A DNA stretch of 64,000 bases from Ampelocalamus luodianensis (lineage: Eukaryota; Streptophyta; Magnoliopsida; Poales; Poaceae), in NCBI GenBank assembly GCA_036346255.1, contig CM070633.1:12400001-12464000 (forward strand), read 5' to 3'. Numbering within the stretch: position 1 is the first letter of the stretch; each line of letters opens with the position of its first letter. Shown here in pieces: positions 12,190 through 24,629 of the stretch. The notes beneath the pieces were generated by a model that saw only the letters and a program-made list of their open reading frames with translations, was not told the DNA's origin and did no database searches. Both the position numbers and the translations under genes were made by a program.

Positions 12190-13310
12190 TGAATAAGTAT
12201 TTCAAACTCTTGTGGTCGGAATACACCTCACGCCGTTACCGATCGATAATGCCGCCAAATCTTGAGTGCATGAACCACAAAGACCAACTCTAAATCATGG
12301 GTGGGATAATTGAGCTCGTGAGGTCTCAATCGCTCGATGCATAGGCAACCGCCTTGCCTTCCTACATAAGAACGCATCCAAGTCCTCGACGAGAGGCATC
12401 GCAATAAATATCAAGCTCTTGTGGATATCGGGAAGAGTAAGAACCGGAGTCAAGTCAATCGCCGTTTGAGCTCAAAGCTCCCATCACAAGCAGAGGACCA
12501 CACAAACTTCTTGTCCTTCTTGAGCAATTCAATCATCGGCTTGGCGATCTTGGAGAAGTTCTCGATAAAGCGGCGGTAGTAGCCCGCTAAACCGAGAAAA
12601 CTCCGCACATCGGTGATCGACTTGGGCCGCCCCAAGATAGAACATCGCGACCTTCTTTGGGATCCACGGCTATGCCTCCGGTGAAAGAACATGACCCAAG
12701 AATGCCACTTCCTTCAACTAACTCACATTTGTTGAACTTCGCGTATAGCTGGTGTTCTATAATTTGCCCAAACAATCTTGGATGCTCAAGATGCTCGCTT
12801 CATCTTGGAATAAATAAGAATATCATCAATAAAGACCACCACAAATTGGTCCAAAACTCCATGAATACTGAATTCATTAAGTTCATGAACAAAGCCGAGC
12901 ATTGGTTAAGCCAAAAGACATGACGGTGTACTGCACAAACCCATAACGAGTAGTGAAAGCCGTCTTCGAATATCCTCGATCGATCCTCGACTGATGATAC
13001 CCCATTCTCAAATCAATCTTTGAGAACACACTGGCTCCGTCGGTGATCGAATGATCATCGATGCGGGCAAATGATATTTGTTGTTCACCGTCACCTCATT
13101 GAGAGGACGGTAATCAACACACATGCGCAAAGTCTTGTCCTTCTTCTTCACAAAGATCACCGACAACCCCAAGGAGATGAACTGGGGACGGATGAAACCC
13201 TTTGCTTGGAGCTCACCAAGCCGCTTCTTCAATTCTTCTAGATCATTGGGAGGCATTCGACACGGCGCTTCAAATCGGGCGATCGGGCAGCTCGATGACA
13301 AACTCCTGTG
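12190..13310 (-). pseudogene. Family I reverse transcriptase and RNase H, frameshifted
   Basis: On the minus strand the RT begins near 13300 with 'ELKKRLGELQAKGFIRP' and 'LRMCVDYRPLNEVTVN'. The catalytic FIDD box (VFIDDILIY) is intact at about 12814-12840. The thumb/connection motif LGLAGYYRRF is at 12560-12600, and the RNase H motif SDHKSLKYL at 12196-12223. Between these the frame changes several times. The lesions often fall where homologues have CAG or CTG: after SKIDL...YHQ near 12990, in the palm near 13040, and in SFxELK at 12470. The gene is non-functional as written. Some lesions may be sequence error (see findings). Confidence 0.85.
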
Positions 13311-13689
13311 TCTCGAAACGTAGGCATCCGGGCAAGTCTTCAGAAAGACATCCCCAAAGTCGATACTATGGGAACATCTTGAACCGCAAGGTGGCCGCCT
13401 CTAATACACATAGATGTGGACCCCGGCCGCGCGAAAATCCGACCGCCACTTTCAAGGGTGGTGAGATAGACAATCTTCTCGCACAATCGACCGCCCCAAG
13501 TGTTGGGACAACCAATCCATGCCAAGAATCACATCCGCATTTGCTGAATTGAGCGTAATAAGATTTGCCAAAACCCCACTCCTTTGACTATGATAGGAAC
13601 ATCCCGACATCAGAATCGGCTCTCATTTCCGACCCCGAGAGCTGATGAGCAAAGGAACTCCCAAAGGAACACGGCGAAGACCACTAACA

Positions 13690-13800
13690 GCAGCAAATGA
13701 TCTTGAAATAAAAGAATGCGATGCTCGTAATCAAATAATACTGCGGCAGACGAGAATTAACAAGAAGTGTACCCATCACGACATCCGCGCCTCCCGAGCC
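13690..13800 (-). pseudogene. Family I aspartic protease, active site disrupted
   Basis: The minus strand shows 'MGTLLVNSR' followed by a segment corresponding to V-L-F-D-S-G-A-S-H-S-F-I-S. The S-G codons are destroyed by a small lesion (GATTACGAGC where GATTCAGGAGC would restore the family motif). Protease would cleave the gag-pol precursor. Identification rests on the order gag-PR-RT and the flanking residues. Confidence 0.6.
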
Positions 13801-13879
13801 TCCTCGGTGAAAGGTGGTTGACTCGACCGCCGCCACACCCCGGGTCTTCGATAATCTTCCGTCGTGGGTGACCACTCCC

Positions 13880-14860
13880 GCCCGCGTCCTCCATTAGGAT
13901 GAGGGCTACCGCAACACTCGAGGGCAAGCGTTGGCGTAGTGGCCCTTGTTGTGGCAATAAAACAAGTAACCTCGGCCGCCGGATTGCGGAGGCCGCTCTG
14001 CCTTGGATCGCAGCGCACGTGGTTGAAACACGCCTGCGGTGGGCGAGAGCTGGTGCAGATGGCCTCGGCGCCGGTGGAGCAAAAGAACGGGCCATCGTGC
14101 CGCCCACCGAGGACGAGTGAGGTGGTGTGAGTAGACCGATGTGCCTCCCATTTGCGCTATGGACTCGCCAAACGCTTTGCCTTATGCTCAAGAACAATGG
14201 CCTTATCTACCAAGGCACGAAAGTCGAGAAGTCCACAATAGATAGCTTGTCCCGCAGCTCCTCGGACAAGCCATCCATAAACTTCTCCCGCTTAGCCTCA
14301 TCCGAGGCCACCTCCCTAGAGCATAACGAGCCAAATGATTGAACTCGCATGTGTACTCGTCACGATTTGCGCCCTTGCTTGAGCGCGAGGAACTCCTTCT
14401 TCTTGACTTCATCAGCCATCCGGGATGTGGGCCCGATGAAAAGCGACTGAACTCCTCCCACGCGACCACATGGCCCGCGGGCTGCATGGCGAGATAGTTC
14501 TCCCACCATGAGAGTGCCGCGCCTCAAGCCGGTGGGATGCGAAGAGTGCCTTATCTCGCGCCGCATCGAGCTATGTTGAGCTTTCGCCAACCATGCGCAG
14601 CCAATCATCCGCATCGAGAGGGTCCTCAGAGCGGGAGAAAGTCGGCGGCTGCGTACGGAGGAACTCTGCAAGTCCCCCGCGAGTCTGGTGGCCGCCACCA
14701 CCGGCAGGAGTGGAGGTATTCCTAGCAATAACCTCCAAGATGCGCTGTCTGTCCATGCGGTTTCGCTCGACCGAGCGAGCACCTCACCATGGTCGGAGGA
14801 GGGGCTCCTCATCATGACCAGCCTCTTGATCGCCACGCTTCTCCCGCCATCCTGTTTCAC
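13880..14860 (-). pseudogene. Family I gag, frameshifted, with CCHC zinc knuckle
   Basis: The capsid-like part contains 'PPTFSRSEDPLDADDWLRMV' (14571-14690), the usual opening of the retrotransposon gag domain, and 'VVAWEEFSRF' (about 14440-14470). A nucleocapsid zinc knuckle follows at about 13906-13970: YCHNKGHYANAC is readable. The first cysteine is lost only because a run reads TTTT where TTTTT would give C-F-Y-C. Gag would form the virus-like particle. Upstream, 14861-15249 is AT-rich leader without recognisable coding sequence. Confidence 0.75.
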
Positions 14861-15249
14861 TAAGACAAGTTAACAATAGCGGAAAACAAGAAGTCGACAA
14901 CCCACTGCAAATAACTTACTAACAGCACAAAACAAACACAAGACTTTTAAATTACAAAACCAAATGACAAAAATCAGACATTTAGCAAACTCATATCTTA
15001 CCCTTATGCCCCCACTAATTCTCTATGGTTCTCCCAAAGACTGATTCTATCGGTAGTAACTATCTTTTGAAAGGAAAGAGAGAAACCAAGTTTTAAACTC
15101 AAATTAGAGTAAGATGAGAGTAGAAGGCTAAGATAGGCAAGGAGTAAAATCTGAGAATCTGCCTAGGTTTTCATAAACCCTTTTTATACTTTGAAATTAA
15201 GCTTTTTCAAAATATCCTAAGGACGACTATGCTTGTTATTACGGTCGAA

Positions 15250-15264
15250 TGGCTCGATACCAAC
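15250..15264 (-). other. Primer binding site, initiator tRNA-Met type
   Basis: Two to three bases inside the 5' LTR the minus strand reads TTGGTATCGAGCCA. This matches the iMet-complementary TGGTATCAGAGCCA except for one missing A, again at a CAG site. Confidence 0.85.
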
Positions 15265-15266
15265 TT

Positions 15267-18200
15267 TGTAGGACCCCAGTTTATTTGGCTTGTAATGCTT
15301 AACCAACCACCGGTCCTAGCAAAGACAAATCAAATAAATCGATCTCGAGATATGTATACTTCCTGCAGCAAGATACACACATCGGTACAAAATTAGACAT
15401 CAACTCCATTCCAAACATAGAGTCCAAACACTACACTACCAAACGGAAGATAAACAAATAGAAGAGTTATTACAGCATAAAGGCCGACAGGCCACAAGGT
15501 ACACAAATAATGTAAAGAAGACAATGAAGCAAAAGTGCCATAAGATGGCTATAAACAAAGCCAATCGCGTGCCTCCAACCCACAAGGCATCCGACCGACC
15601 GCCAAGTCTAGTCGCCCACTAAACGGCAACACGACTCACGTAGTGAGGCCCCGGGCTCACCTTCTTCCTCTCGCAACAAAAACATCAAGCAAAGCACCGA
15701 GTACAAAGATTGTCTTTGTACCCGCAAGATCGACGTGTGAACTAGCGCACTGCTCATAAGCTACATGCGTGTTTATTTGGTGGAGGTCATATGTTTTATT
15801 TGCATAAAGCCAATTTTCATTTGCAATAATATAATACAGATTTTAAAGGCAAGTTTGCAATTCATTTTTAAGATTGAAATAACAAGAAGGATATTAATAA
15901 CAAAAGCTAAAGATAAACAACCTAGAAGTGACTATCCCAATAGTCACCCCAACAATAGCACGAATCCCGCATTCGTACCACCCATCAAGTTTTAATTTAA
16001 ATGTTGTAGTCTAGTTCTTACGGGCGATCCGAGCGTGTCCATAACCTAGACGAGGCTATTCGAATAGTTTTAACCCGCAGGGGTGTACCAATGTACCCAC
16101 ACTTCGCATCGCTTTAAGCCAAAGCACACTTCCGAAGGTATGTTGGCTGACTAAGTCCTACGAGACTTTTTCCAATATTGTGTATTAACTACGAGCCGCT
16201 CGTATGGATAGAAACCCATACGCTACATGGTAAAGCCGAAAAGACAACTACCCACTCAGATAAAGCTTTTCTGACAACTACCATGCTCCCACCTCCATCC
16301 CTCCCGCGACCTCCCGCGACCCTGAGCCAATACACGCCAAAGTACTAGGTCAAGAGAGGTCCCATATACTCTAGTGTGGTTAGCACGCAAAATGCTCAAG
16401 ACGGTGGCGCAAGTAACTCTCGGTCCTTAATCGACTCGGGCACCTTTCGGTCACACCCAACAGATCACACCGCCTTACCATTGTGCCCAAGTCTAAATCA
16501 TTTTTGTTTTCATTTTTAATTTTGCAATTAAACATAGCGAAATGCTAAAACATAGTAAATTTTGTGTGATCAAGGTTACCGACTAAAGTCGATAACCGCT
16601 TGCTTCTACCGATAGCTAAGCATGTCTAAGCAAGTTGACCGGATCTACTAAGTGATAAGAGATCATCCAATGATCTCTAATCACAAAGAAATAACCTAGG
16701 CTCAGTAGTAGAGATCAATATTTTGCCTACAGGATATGCAACTACGGCTTTAACTAATCAATTTAACACAAATTAAGCGATGCATACATACGGCTTGAAA
16801 CAAAATATTAGACTTTAAAATACCGATAAACATGATCAAACCGCTTGTTCGGTTGCTATTGCTCAAGTTGTTGCGGAGGGTCGTTCTCGTGGTTGCCGCA
16901 AATATCGAATCCTAACGATTGAACAAAACAGCGAATAAGAACGAATAACACCGGCAAAAATCAAATATGCAACAGCAAACAAACACACTAAGCTTTTCAC
17001 AGCAGCCTAAGCATGACATAACAAAATTTTAGAAATAGAGAACAATTCATTTTAAGTTATTAAGAACTTTCTATGAATTTTCTAAGCTAAAAACACAACA
17101 AGACACTAGTTAATTACTTAACAAATTTTCATGAACAGAAACAGTACCTAAAACCTATCCTAACAATTAGTATACTGAAAATAGAATTTTACAGAATTGG
17201 GTTCATCGAATTTGGACAATTATTGAAAGAGATATGCATTTTCTAATTTAGAAGATACCTAAGACATCATTTTATTAGTTAACAGATTTTTGCTACAGAG
17301 ACATGGATGAAGCTAATTTTATCAAGTAGTACACTTAAAATGAAAATTAATAAAGACTGGTTTCATGCAATTTGGATAAAATTTGAATTAGTTATGCATT
17401 TTCTAAGTTTAATTGAATTAACGAAAGGCATCGTAAAAGCATTACAGATTTACTAAAGCGTTTAATCCTTTTTCTACCCACGCTATCTAGCCCTGAGCAC
17501 CGCAGGCGGGCCCGCGAAAGTGACGACGAGCAACACCGCGCGAAAGTGACGTCGGCGTATTCTAAGAATACGTCTTGACTACCAAAGTGCAAACGACATA
17601 TTCTCCCAAAGAAATACGCTCCCAACAGAGAAGACGCAATACCGAGCTACACAACCCTAAGCGACATTTGGGCCCACATGACAGAGACTCAAACTAAAAG
17701 ATGATTAGAACTTAAGAAGGGATTAGACCTTAACCACCGGCGGCTCGACGGAGCTCCGCGCGCGCCGCGCGGCGAGGTGGGGATCCGAGAATGGCCGAGG
17801 CTCGAGCTCGGGATGGCACGACGGTGCACCGCACTCCACGAACTTGATGATGATGACGCGGAGCCCAATGGTTGCCGGTCGAGCTTGCGATGGCGGAGGC
17901 GGAGAAGAAGCTACGCTCTTGTGGAGGAGGTGCTACGGACTTCGAGGAGCCGGGAAGATGCGCCACTAATCGCCGCCGACTCGGGAGCAATAAGCACAAG
18001 ATAACGACGAAGAAGAAGGTCCGAGGCGGCCGGAATTGCCACGGCGGCGGATCACCGTGCGCGAGGAAGAAACACCCGCACGCCCTCCACGATGCACGAA
18101 AGACAGAAATGAGCCCACCGTTAGACTCAGAGGAGAATTGCGATTACGAGGGACCAAGCGACGAGGCTAGAGACTCACCAGAGCACTAGCAAGCTCGCGG

Positions 18201-19342
18201 GACCGAGATCGCCGGAGGCGGAGACGACGATACCGCCCCTGGTGATCCACTGGACGCCAAGGACCCGGAATGGGCAAAATGGAGGCGGCGAGGCAAGAGG
18301 AACACGACGGTGCGGTCGCTGGCTCAAGGGCGGCGCTAATACGGCGGCGCTACCTTCGTTCTCTTCTCCGGCCGAAACAGAGAAGCGGGCGGAGAAAGCG
18401 AGAGAGCGAAGGAAACGAAGAATGGATGAGTGCGGTGAGGTTATAAAGCTCTGGCGATGCTTCGGAGAGGGACACGCGTCCCCGACGTGGCAGCGACGAG
18501 CAGCGTGGCAAGCATGCGCACGCGGCCGTGAGCTCCGGTGAGGTGCGGAGAAGACGAGGGCAATACTGACAGGTGGGGCCCATATGTCAGCGACAGAAAC
18601 AAAGCGGTGCGAACAGCTGCTGAGACTCGATCAAAAATGTATCGACCGTTGGATCTAAAATGGACGGCTGAGATTGGTGTATGCATTCGGACAGGTCGGT
18701 TGCGCACGCGACGTGGATCGTTCGATTTGCATCGGACGGTCACGATCGATTGGTCTCGCGCGCGGTGCAGCTAGTTGACGCGACCGAGTCAAGTGGTGCG
18801 GTCTGGTTTGAGTCGGACTCGGGTTCGAGCCCGACAAACAGTGATTTCTGATTTTGAGTTTAAAAGCTGAGAGAGTTTTAGGGAATTTTTAGAGATAGCT
18901 CCCTAGCTCCAAAAATTCCGAAATTTTTATGGCAGCTACTTGAGACAGAGTGCAACATTTCATAAATTTTCCAGAACTTTTTATGCACTGAGAAGTTCTG
19001 CAGAAAATTCACAAACATGCTGACCTAGGGTTTGACCAGATTTCCAACTAGTTTGACTCGGTCATTTGAAATAGCAAATAAAATCTAAAAATTGTGAAAT
19101 AATTCAGGGAGGTAGATAGGATGATCAAGATGACAGGAAAAATATTCCTAGGGGATGATCACAAGTTTGAAGGCTAAGAATGTGCTGACAACAATTTCCA
19201 TTCACAAGAATTTAATTCTAGAAAATGGAAATTGCTAGGAAAATTTGGAAAACTACCAAATGATTTGATGAGACAACAAAAGTTTTTATTTCTCCTCATA
19301 ATTTTACATTTGAAATACAAACCCTAAGTTAGGGCTGTTACA
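15267..19342 (-). repeat. Right (5') LTR of family I
   Basis: Plus-strand ends are TGTAGGACCCC and GGCTGTTACA. It is colinear with 6474-10529, with many 1-4 bp differences. The palindrome CTATTCGAATAG is at 16056-16067. Open frames in its GC-rich block (17730-18840) repeat those of the other LTR and have no recognisable domain. Confidence 0.93.
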
Positions 19343-19499
19343 ACCACTGAGTCCCGACCACACAATTACACCCACTATAGTACTACGACCACTCTAGCAC
19401 CACGAGTACTGTAGTGCTACGACCACTCAGGCACTACAACTGCATAGTCGCTATGAGTACTGTAACATCGATGAGTACTGTATCGCTACGACCACCCAG

Positions 19500-20325
19500 G
19501 CGCTATGACCACAACTCGCTTTCGACCACAGTTCGACCACTTTGTCTCGACCACTTAGCTTCAACCACTTTGTTTCGACCACTGTGTCTCGATCACTTTG
19601 TTCGACCACTGTGTTTCGACCATTGTGTTTCGACCACACAGATTCGACCACTTTGATTCGACCACTGTGTTTTGACCATTGTGTTTTGACCACACAGTTT
19701 CGACTACTTTGTTTCGACCACTGTGTTTCAACCATTGCATTTCGATCACACAGTTTTGACCACTGTGTCTCGACCATTTTGATTTGACCACTGTGTTTCG
19801 ACCATACAATTTTGACCACTTTGATTCGACCATGGTGGTTCGACTATTGTGTTTCGACCACTGTGTCTTGACCACTTTGATTCAACCACTGTGTTTCGAC
19901 CATTGTGTTTCGACCACTGTGTCTTGACCACTTTGATTCAACCACTGTGTTTCGACCATTGTGTTTCAACCATACAATTTTGACTACTTTGATTCGACCA
20001 CGGTGTTTCGACCACTTTGTTTCGACCACTGTGACTCGACCACTTTGATTCGACCACTGTGTTTCGACCATTGTGTTTCGACCACTTTGTTTCGACCACT
20101 ACGTCTCGATCACTTTGTTCGACCACTGTATTTCGACCATTGTGTTTCGACCACTTTGATTCGACCACTATGTCTCGACCACTTTGTTTCGACCACTGTG
20201 TCTCGACCACTTTGTTTCGACCACACAATTTTGACCACTTTGATTTGACCACGGTGTTTCAACCAGTGTTTCGACCACTTTGTTTCGACCGCTTGATTTT
20301 GACCACTCAGTTTTGTCGACCACCC
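19500..20325. repeat. Minisatellite of 14 bp units (TTTCGACCACTGTG type)
   Basis: About 58 units alternate between 'tttcgaccactgtg', 'tttcgaccattgtg' and 'attcgaccactttg', giving a higher-order pattern. It is the continuation of the older CGACCAC-rich DNA at 5500-6473. All six-frame open frames here are repeat by-products. Confidence 0.9.
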
Positions 20326-22220
20326 CGTCTTGAGTTCATTTGAATTTTTGAATGCAATTTGATGTTAAATGTGCTTATTTGAACTTTGGGTTGTCTTTGC
20401 GTGTATAGAATCTGAAGCTCCCGAGGACCCTCGAGTAGACCCAGAATAAGAACAGCAGTACATCGACCAAGGCGAGCCAACACTTTGATCATATCGCACC
20501 TAATTTTTGCAAATTATGTTGCTTTAAATTATGCAATTGCATTACTATGATTTATACAACTATATTTGATCTAGTCGTAGCTAATGCCTTAATGATAATT
20601 GTGTATAAACTACCAATCCTTGAATTTGGACACTATCCTTTGTCACCCTACACTTAATGGATTACATACTAGTTAATAAGTCTATATCTAAGTGTCATGC
20701 ATAGCCTTGCTTAGATACATTGTCCGGCGGGCATTAAATTGCTCGACAACACTCACTCAAAACAGAAAAACTAGATTTGGGTAGTCGAGGCTGGGAGCCT
20801 GGCTGGTATGTTGGACTAAATGGTTATGTTCAAAGCAAATAAAACCTGAAAAACTATTTTCGACTTGGACAGATGGAAAGAGTGACTGGTGCTTGGGGCA
20901 CGAGAGGATGTGGGTATGTGTATGTACCACCCAGGTCAACTAAGGACCGAATCTGGTAGTGACCTCTCATGTAAAACAGTGCAACCACAAGTTAGTAACA
21001 CATACGACCTGGCTAACTAATTTTTTTGCCTCGGTGTGGCTTCGCTATTGGTGGATGTGGGTGGGTAGTCGGGGGAGAACGAGCCACAAGAACTGCACGG
21101 TGCTAAAGGGAGACCTCCCGAGGACAAGCTGGAGAGGCTGAAGGGGGTGATACCTAGCAGTGCGAAGTTGCAAGGAGGTTGAGCATTGTAAAGGCTTGTG
21201 ATGATCAATATTAGCCGCACATCTACGGAAGTGTGTTGGGGTAGTATAAGTTGATTCATCTCTTGTGGGGAAAGTGCACAAACTCTGCACAGTAAGAAAA
21301 CTATCTAGATAGTCGTGCTCACAGTTAAGAACGGTGCTGAGAACTTGCTGGATATAGCTTTCCTTTTTATAAAAAAATCGATTTGTGGATGGAAAGATGG
21401 GGTGGGACCATAGGGATTTGGAAAAGCCTGGTCTGGGACCAGTGGTAATTACGAGATAGCCTAAGCATTGAGTGTTTGGTGCACTCAATGTATAGGATGT
21501 TGGACCTCCAATAGCACATTTCAACAAGAACTCAGTTTATAAAACCTATTGTTTAAAATGCTAAGTCTAAGGATGTTTACTACTTAATCTAATTCAAACA
21601 TGGCTTTGGGAAAATAAAAGAACTCTGAAACTTCCTTGACCAGCCTTGCATTTATAATAACTGCATTGTGTGTTGGCTCGCGAGTACGGTTGTGTATTCA
21701 GGCTCGTCCAATATAATCTTTCAAAGCCACTTGATCAAGACCCCTACGACTACTTCATGGCCGCTGGACCAGACGGTGGTGAAGATGGTGAAGCTTAGGC
21801 CGGGACCCCCTGAAAGTCAGAAGCCCTCTATGACCTAGTCAAAACTTATGACCAGGTGTGGCCGCAAGCCTTTGACCAATAGTGGTCGACCCTCTTGTTT
21901 GACCACGAGGTCGAAGCCTTCTACGACCACCTAGTTGTAACTTTCGACCAATTGTCAGGGCAACACAAGTAGTTTAGGTCAGGACCTCTAGTCACTTGCC
22001 TCTGGGCAAAGTGAATGAATCCACTACTACGTCTTTTGGTTCTGCATTTATTCTCTACTCTGTACTCTAAACTATGTAATGTTTTGGCCTTGGTGCCCTT
22101 TTTGTAAAGCAAGTGGGTTGCACGGCCGGTCAGGTAATCAACCAAACTGTTATATGCGATGTATATGAATGATCCAAGAATGTACCTGTGTGTGCTATCT
22201 ACTGATCCAGGGAATGGCAC
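20326..22220 (+). mobile_element. Degenerate LTR-like remnant (family IV), plus-oriented
   Basis: No coding domain is visible. The evidence for an LTR is a block 'cacaaactctgcacagtaag' followed by the palindrome CTATCTAGATAG (21301-21312) and 'tcgtgctcacagttaagaac'. This corresponds in order to the CTCTGCAGAG, CTATTCGAATAG, CGTGTC blocks in the LTRs of families I and III. 21840-21960 again contains 'cgaccac' units. The right edge, near 22220, abuts the family III gag fragment. The left edge is unknown, and the minisatellites at 5500-6473 and 19500-20325 are probably part of the same LTR. Confidence 0.45.
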
Positions 22221-22244
22221 ATATCGACATAGCAGGTCCCAAGT

Positions 22245-23454
22245 TTGCAGATTTGGAGGTTCACGATGACCGGATCTTTGACCGGGTCCTCGACCAGGCC
22301 TTGGCTGGAAGTTGAGTTCCAAAGTTGCAAATTTGGGGTCCGACATCTTGGCTGGTGTAGCTCCCAAACTAAAAGGAATTGGTCTCAACCCTTGCTTCTA
22401 CGGACACTTGTTAGCATAATGACCTATCTCACAGCAGTTGAAACATTTAACTCCTGCAGTTGGATTGTTGGTCCTCTGAGGCTAATGATTGTTGCTAACA
22501 TTGGAAATTCCTGAGTTTCCTGCATGAGATACTGATCCTGGGGTTCTGAATTCGACAGATGAAATTAGGACGAAAAGGCTACTGAGTATTAGTTCTAGCT
22601 CTCTGCAGATGATTATGATGAACACCATGTTGCATCATCTTCCTTTTGCGAGATTCGTCTAATTCTCGATAAGAGTCTTCTATGAGTACGGCTTTATCCA
22701 CCATATACTAAAAATCAACATAATCATTTCCAACAACTTGCACTTTCAAACTGGGGTTAAGTCCACACTTGAATCGCTTCTGACGTGCATTATCTGTAGC
22801 AACATCTTCTGGAGTATAGCGAGAAAGTTGAGTGAACTTGTTGAGATATTCACCCAAAGACATGTTTCCTTGCTGCAGTTCACGAAATTCATTCCTCTTC
22901 ATTTCCACAATACCATCTGGAACATGTGCTTGATGTAAAGTTGTTGAAAATTCCTCCCAAGTAATGGCTTGAGAATTCCCATGAACAGTGGTGTAGTTCT
23001 CCCACCATTCTGTGGCTGTATCTTTCAACTGATGTGAAGGATAAAGAACTTTCTCACGATCATTGCATTGAGCAATGGTGAGCTTTTTCTCCACAGAACA
23101 AAGCCAATCTACTGCATCCAAAGGTTCTGAGGAATGAGAAAACGTAGGCGGACGAGTCCTCATATACTCTGATAACTTGGAATGACGATGAGCTGGCGGC
23201 GGAACAACTGCCGCTTGATTGTTCTGACTATTCTGATTCAACAAGTTGATTATTGCCGCAGCGGTCTGACTTTGTTGAGTCATCATATTGTTCATGTTCT
23301 GCATCATGGCACTCATGAATTGAGTCTGGGTGGCTAGAAGTTGTGCCATGCTTTGATCTGCGGCTCCAGGTACTAGTGACTGGCCACTAGCATTGACATT
23401 GGCATTGGCATCATCGGACTGAGTACGACTTGAGGTATTGCGAGTGTCAACCAT
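22245..23454 (-). pseudogene. Family III gag, 3' truncated
   Basis: The start is at 23454 (MVDTRNTSSRTQ). The retrotransposon gag domain begins with 'RTRPPTFSHSSEPLDAVDWL' at about residue 105 and includes EWWENY and 'ITWEEFSTTLHQAHVP'. A stop or small lesion follows VVGNDYVDF at 22708. Reading continues through 'MVDKAVLIEDSYRELDESRK' to a perfect zinc knuckle CFNCCEIGHYANKC at about 22405-22445. Coding similarity ends near 22230, where family IV DNA begins, so protease and pol are missing. Gag would form the particle shell. The gene sits about 1.15 kb downstream of the primer site. Confidence 0.85.
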
Positions 23455-24611
23455 CTACGATGATTCTCTACAGGTTTAGTAGAAAAGATAGAAAAAGCAA
23501 TGTAGATAAGAGGGAAAAGCATAATAGACGAGGTAGACAAGATGGAGTAGATAGAAACAACTTAAGTAGGGGAAAATAGATTATACCCAAAAACAAAACA
23601 ACAAAGACATAGCTAGAACGCTATGAAAGAACAATTAAACTCTTCAAATTAAAGCTCTAGTGTGACTGTAACATAATGCTTGATAGCAAAACTGCAGCTC
23701 CCACTTGCACACAACCCAAATAAAAACCTATGCAACAACGATCTAAAAACGCTACTAAAGACTCTAATAGGATGGCTCCCACTCTAGACTAGAGAACGAA
23801 GACTCTTCAACTTCGGGTTCTGAATCGCTGTAGACCACCCACAAGTTGCGAACTACTGGTAGAGACTCTAGATGAACAACTAGAACAAAGCGACGAAGAT
23901 ACTCTTGACGATTGCTGGCGATTCGACGCCTTTCTTCTGGACTAGGTGGAGTAGGTGACGACAATGGAACTAGCGAAGGAACTGAAAATTATCCCATCGC
24001 TTCTTCTGGCTCGGGAACAACTGGCACCGACACTACTTGCATCACATACTTCCGAATCATCTTGGACAAACTGATCTAGTGCAATATGCAAATCCTTCAA
24101 ACAGCTTTTTGGGCAACTTTGACTACTGACATGTCTTCAAGCTTGTTGTAGCACTTCATACAATGATGGCGGATCTGGCTTCCAATCCTCACGATGAAAT
24201 ACACCCTTGTCTCGAATCCAATTCTGTGCCCCTTCACTTTCCTTTCTTTGGTAAAGTAGGTCGTACCTCTGCTTGTCCCTGAACTCTGCAACAAGCACTG
24301 AAGAACTCCAGGCCAATCTCCTCTTTGGTCACAATACACTTGAACCATCTAAAGGAATTAATTAAGACAAGACAATCAAATTAAGATTACAAATCATCAT
24401 TTAGAGAGGACAAGAGACAAGATCCCTAGAACAAGGTGGAAAAGGGAATAGATTAGGGTAAGAGTAAAATAGAGTGGGATGAGAAAAGAATAGAATAGAT
24501 AAGAAAAGAACAATCACTTAAATTAAATTAAGTTGATTTGATTTAGCAAATAAACTTTAAAGCTTTTAGCTACAATGACCATGCTAACTAAGGTTGCGTT
24601 CTAAGTCGATA
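23455..24611 (-). other. Family III untranslated leader
   Basis: AT-rich stretch between the primer site and gag. A short frame at 23764-23964 and another at 24097-24348 show no domain I recognise. The position corresponds to the leader of a minus-strand Gypsy element. Confidence 0.5.
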
Positions 24612-24625
24612 TGGCTCTGATACCA
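24612..24625 (-). other. Primer binding site of family III
   Basis: The minus strand reads TGGTATCAGAGCCA, an exact 14-base match to the complement of the initiator tRNA-Met 3' end. It is separated by 4 bp from the LTR end. Confidence 0.93.
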
Positions 24626-24629
24626 CCTA

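Larger units (their letters stand above)
6474..19342 (-). mobile_element. Complete-structure Gypsy LTR retrotransposon, family I (12.9 kb)
   Basis: Two direct LTRs of about 4.06 and 4.08 kb (6474-10529 and 15267-19342) flank 4.7 kb coding on the minus strand in the order gag, protease, RT, RNase H, integrase. This order and the tRNA-Met primer site are those of Ty3/Gypsy. The long LTRs and the integrase C-terminus suggest a Tekay/Del-like chromovirus, which is an inference. Flanking pentamers are ACAAC (6469-6473) and ACCAC (19343-19347), a target duplication with one mismatch, inside a CGACCAC-repeat target. The coding region is heavily frameshifted and not functional as written. Confidence 0.92.

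Noticed and set aside
19451..20343. Several overlapping open frames encoding repetitive peptides on both strands
   Set aside because: They are direct translations of the 14 bp minisatellite, open because the period keeps stops out of some frames.
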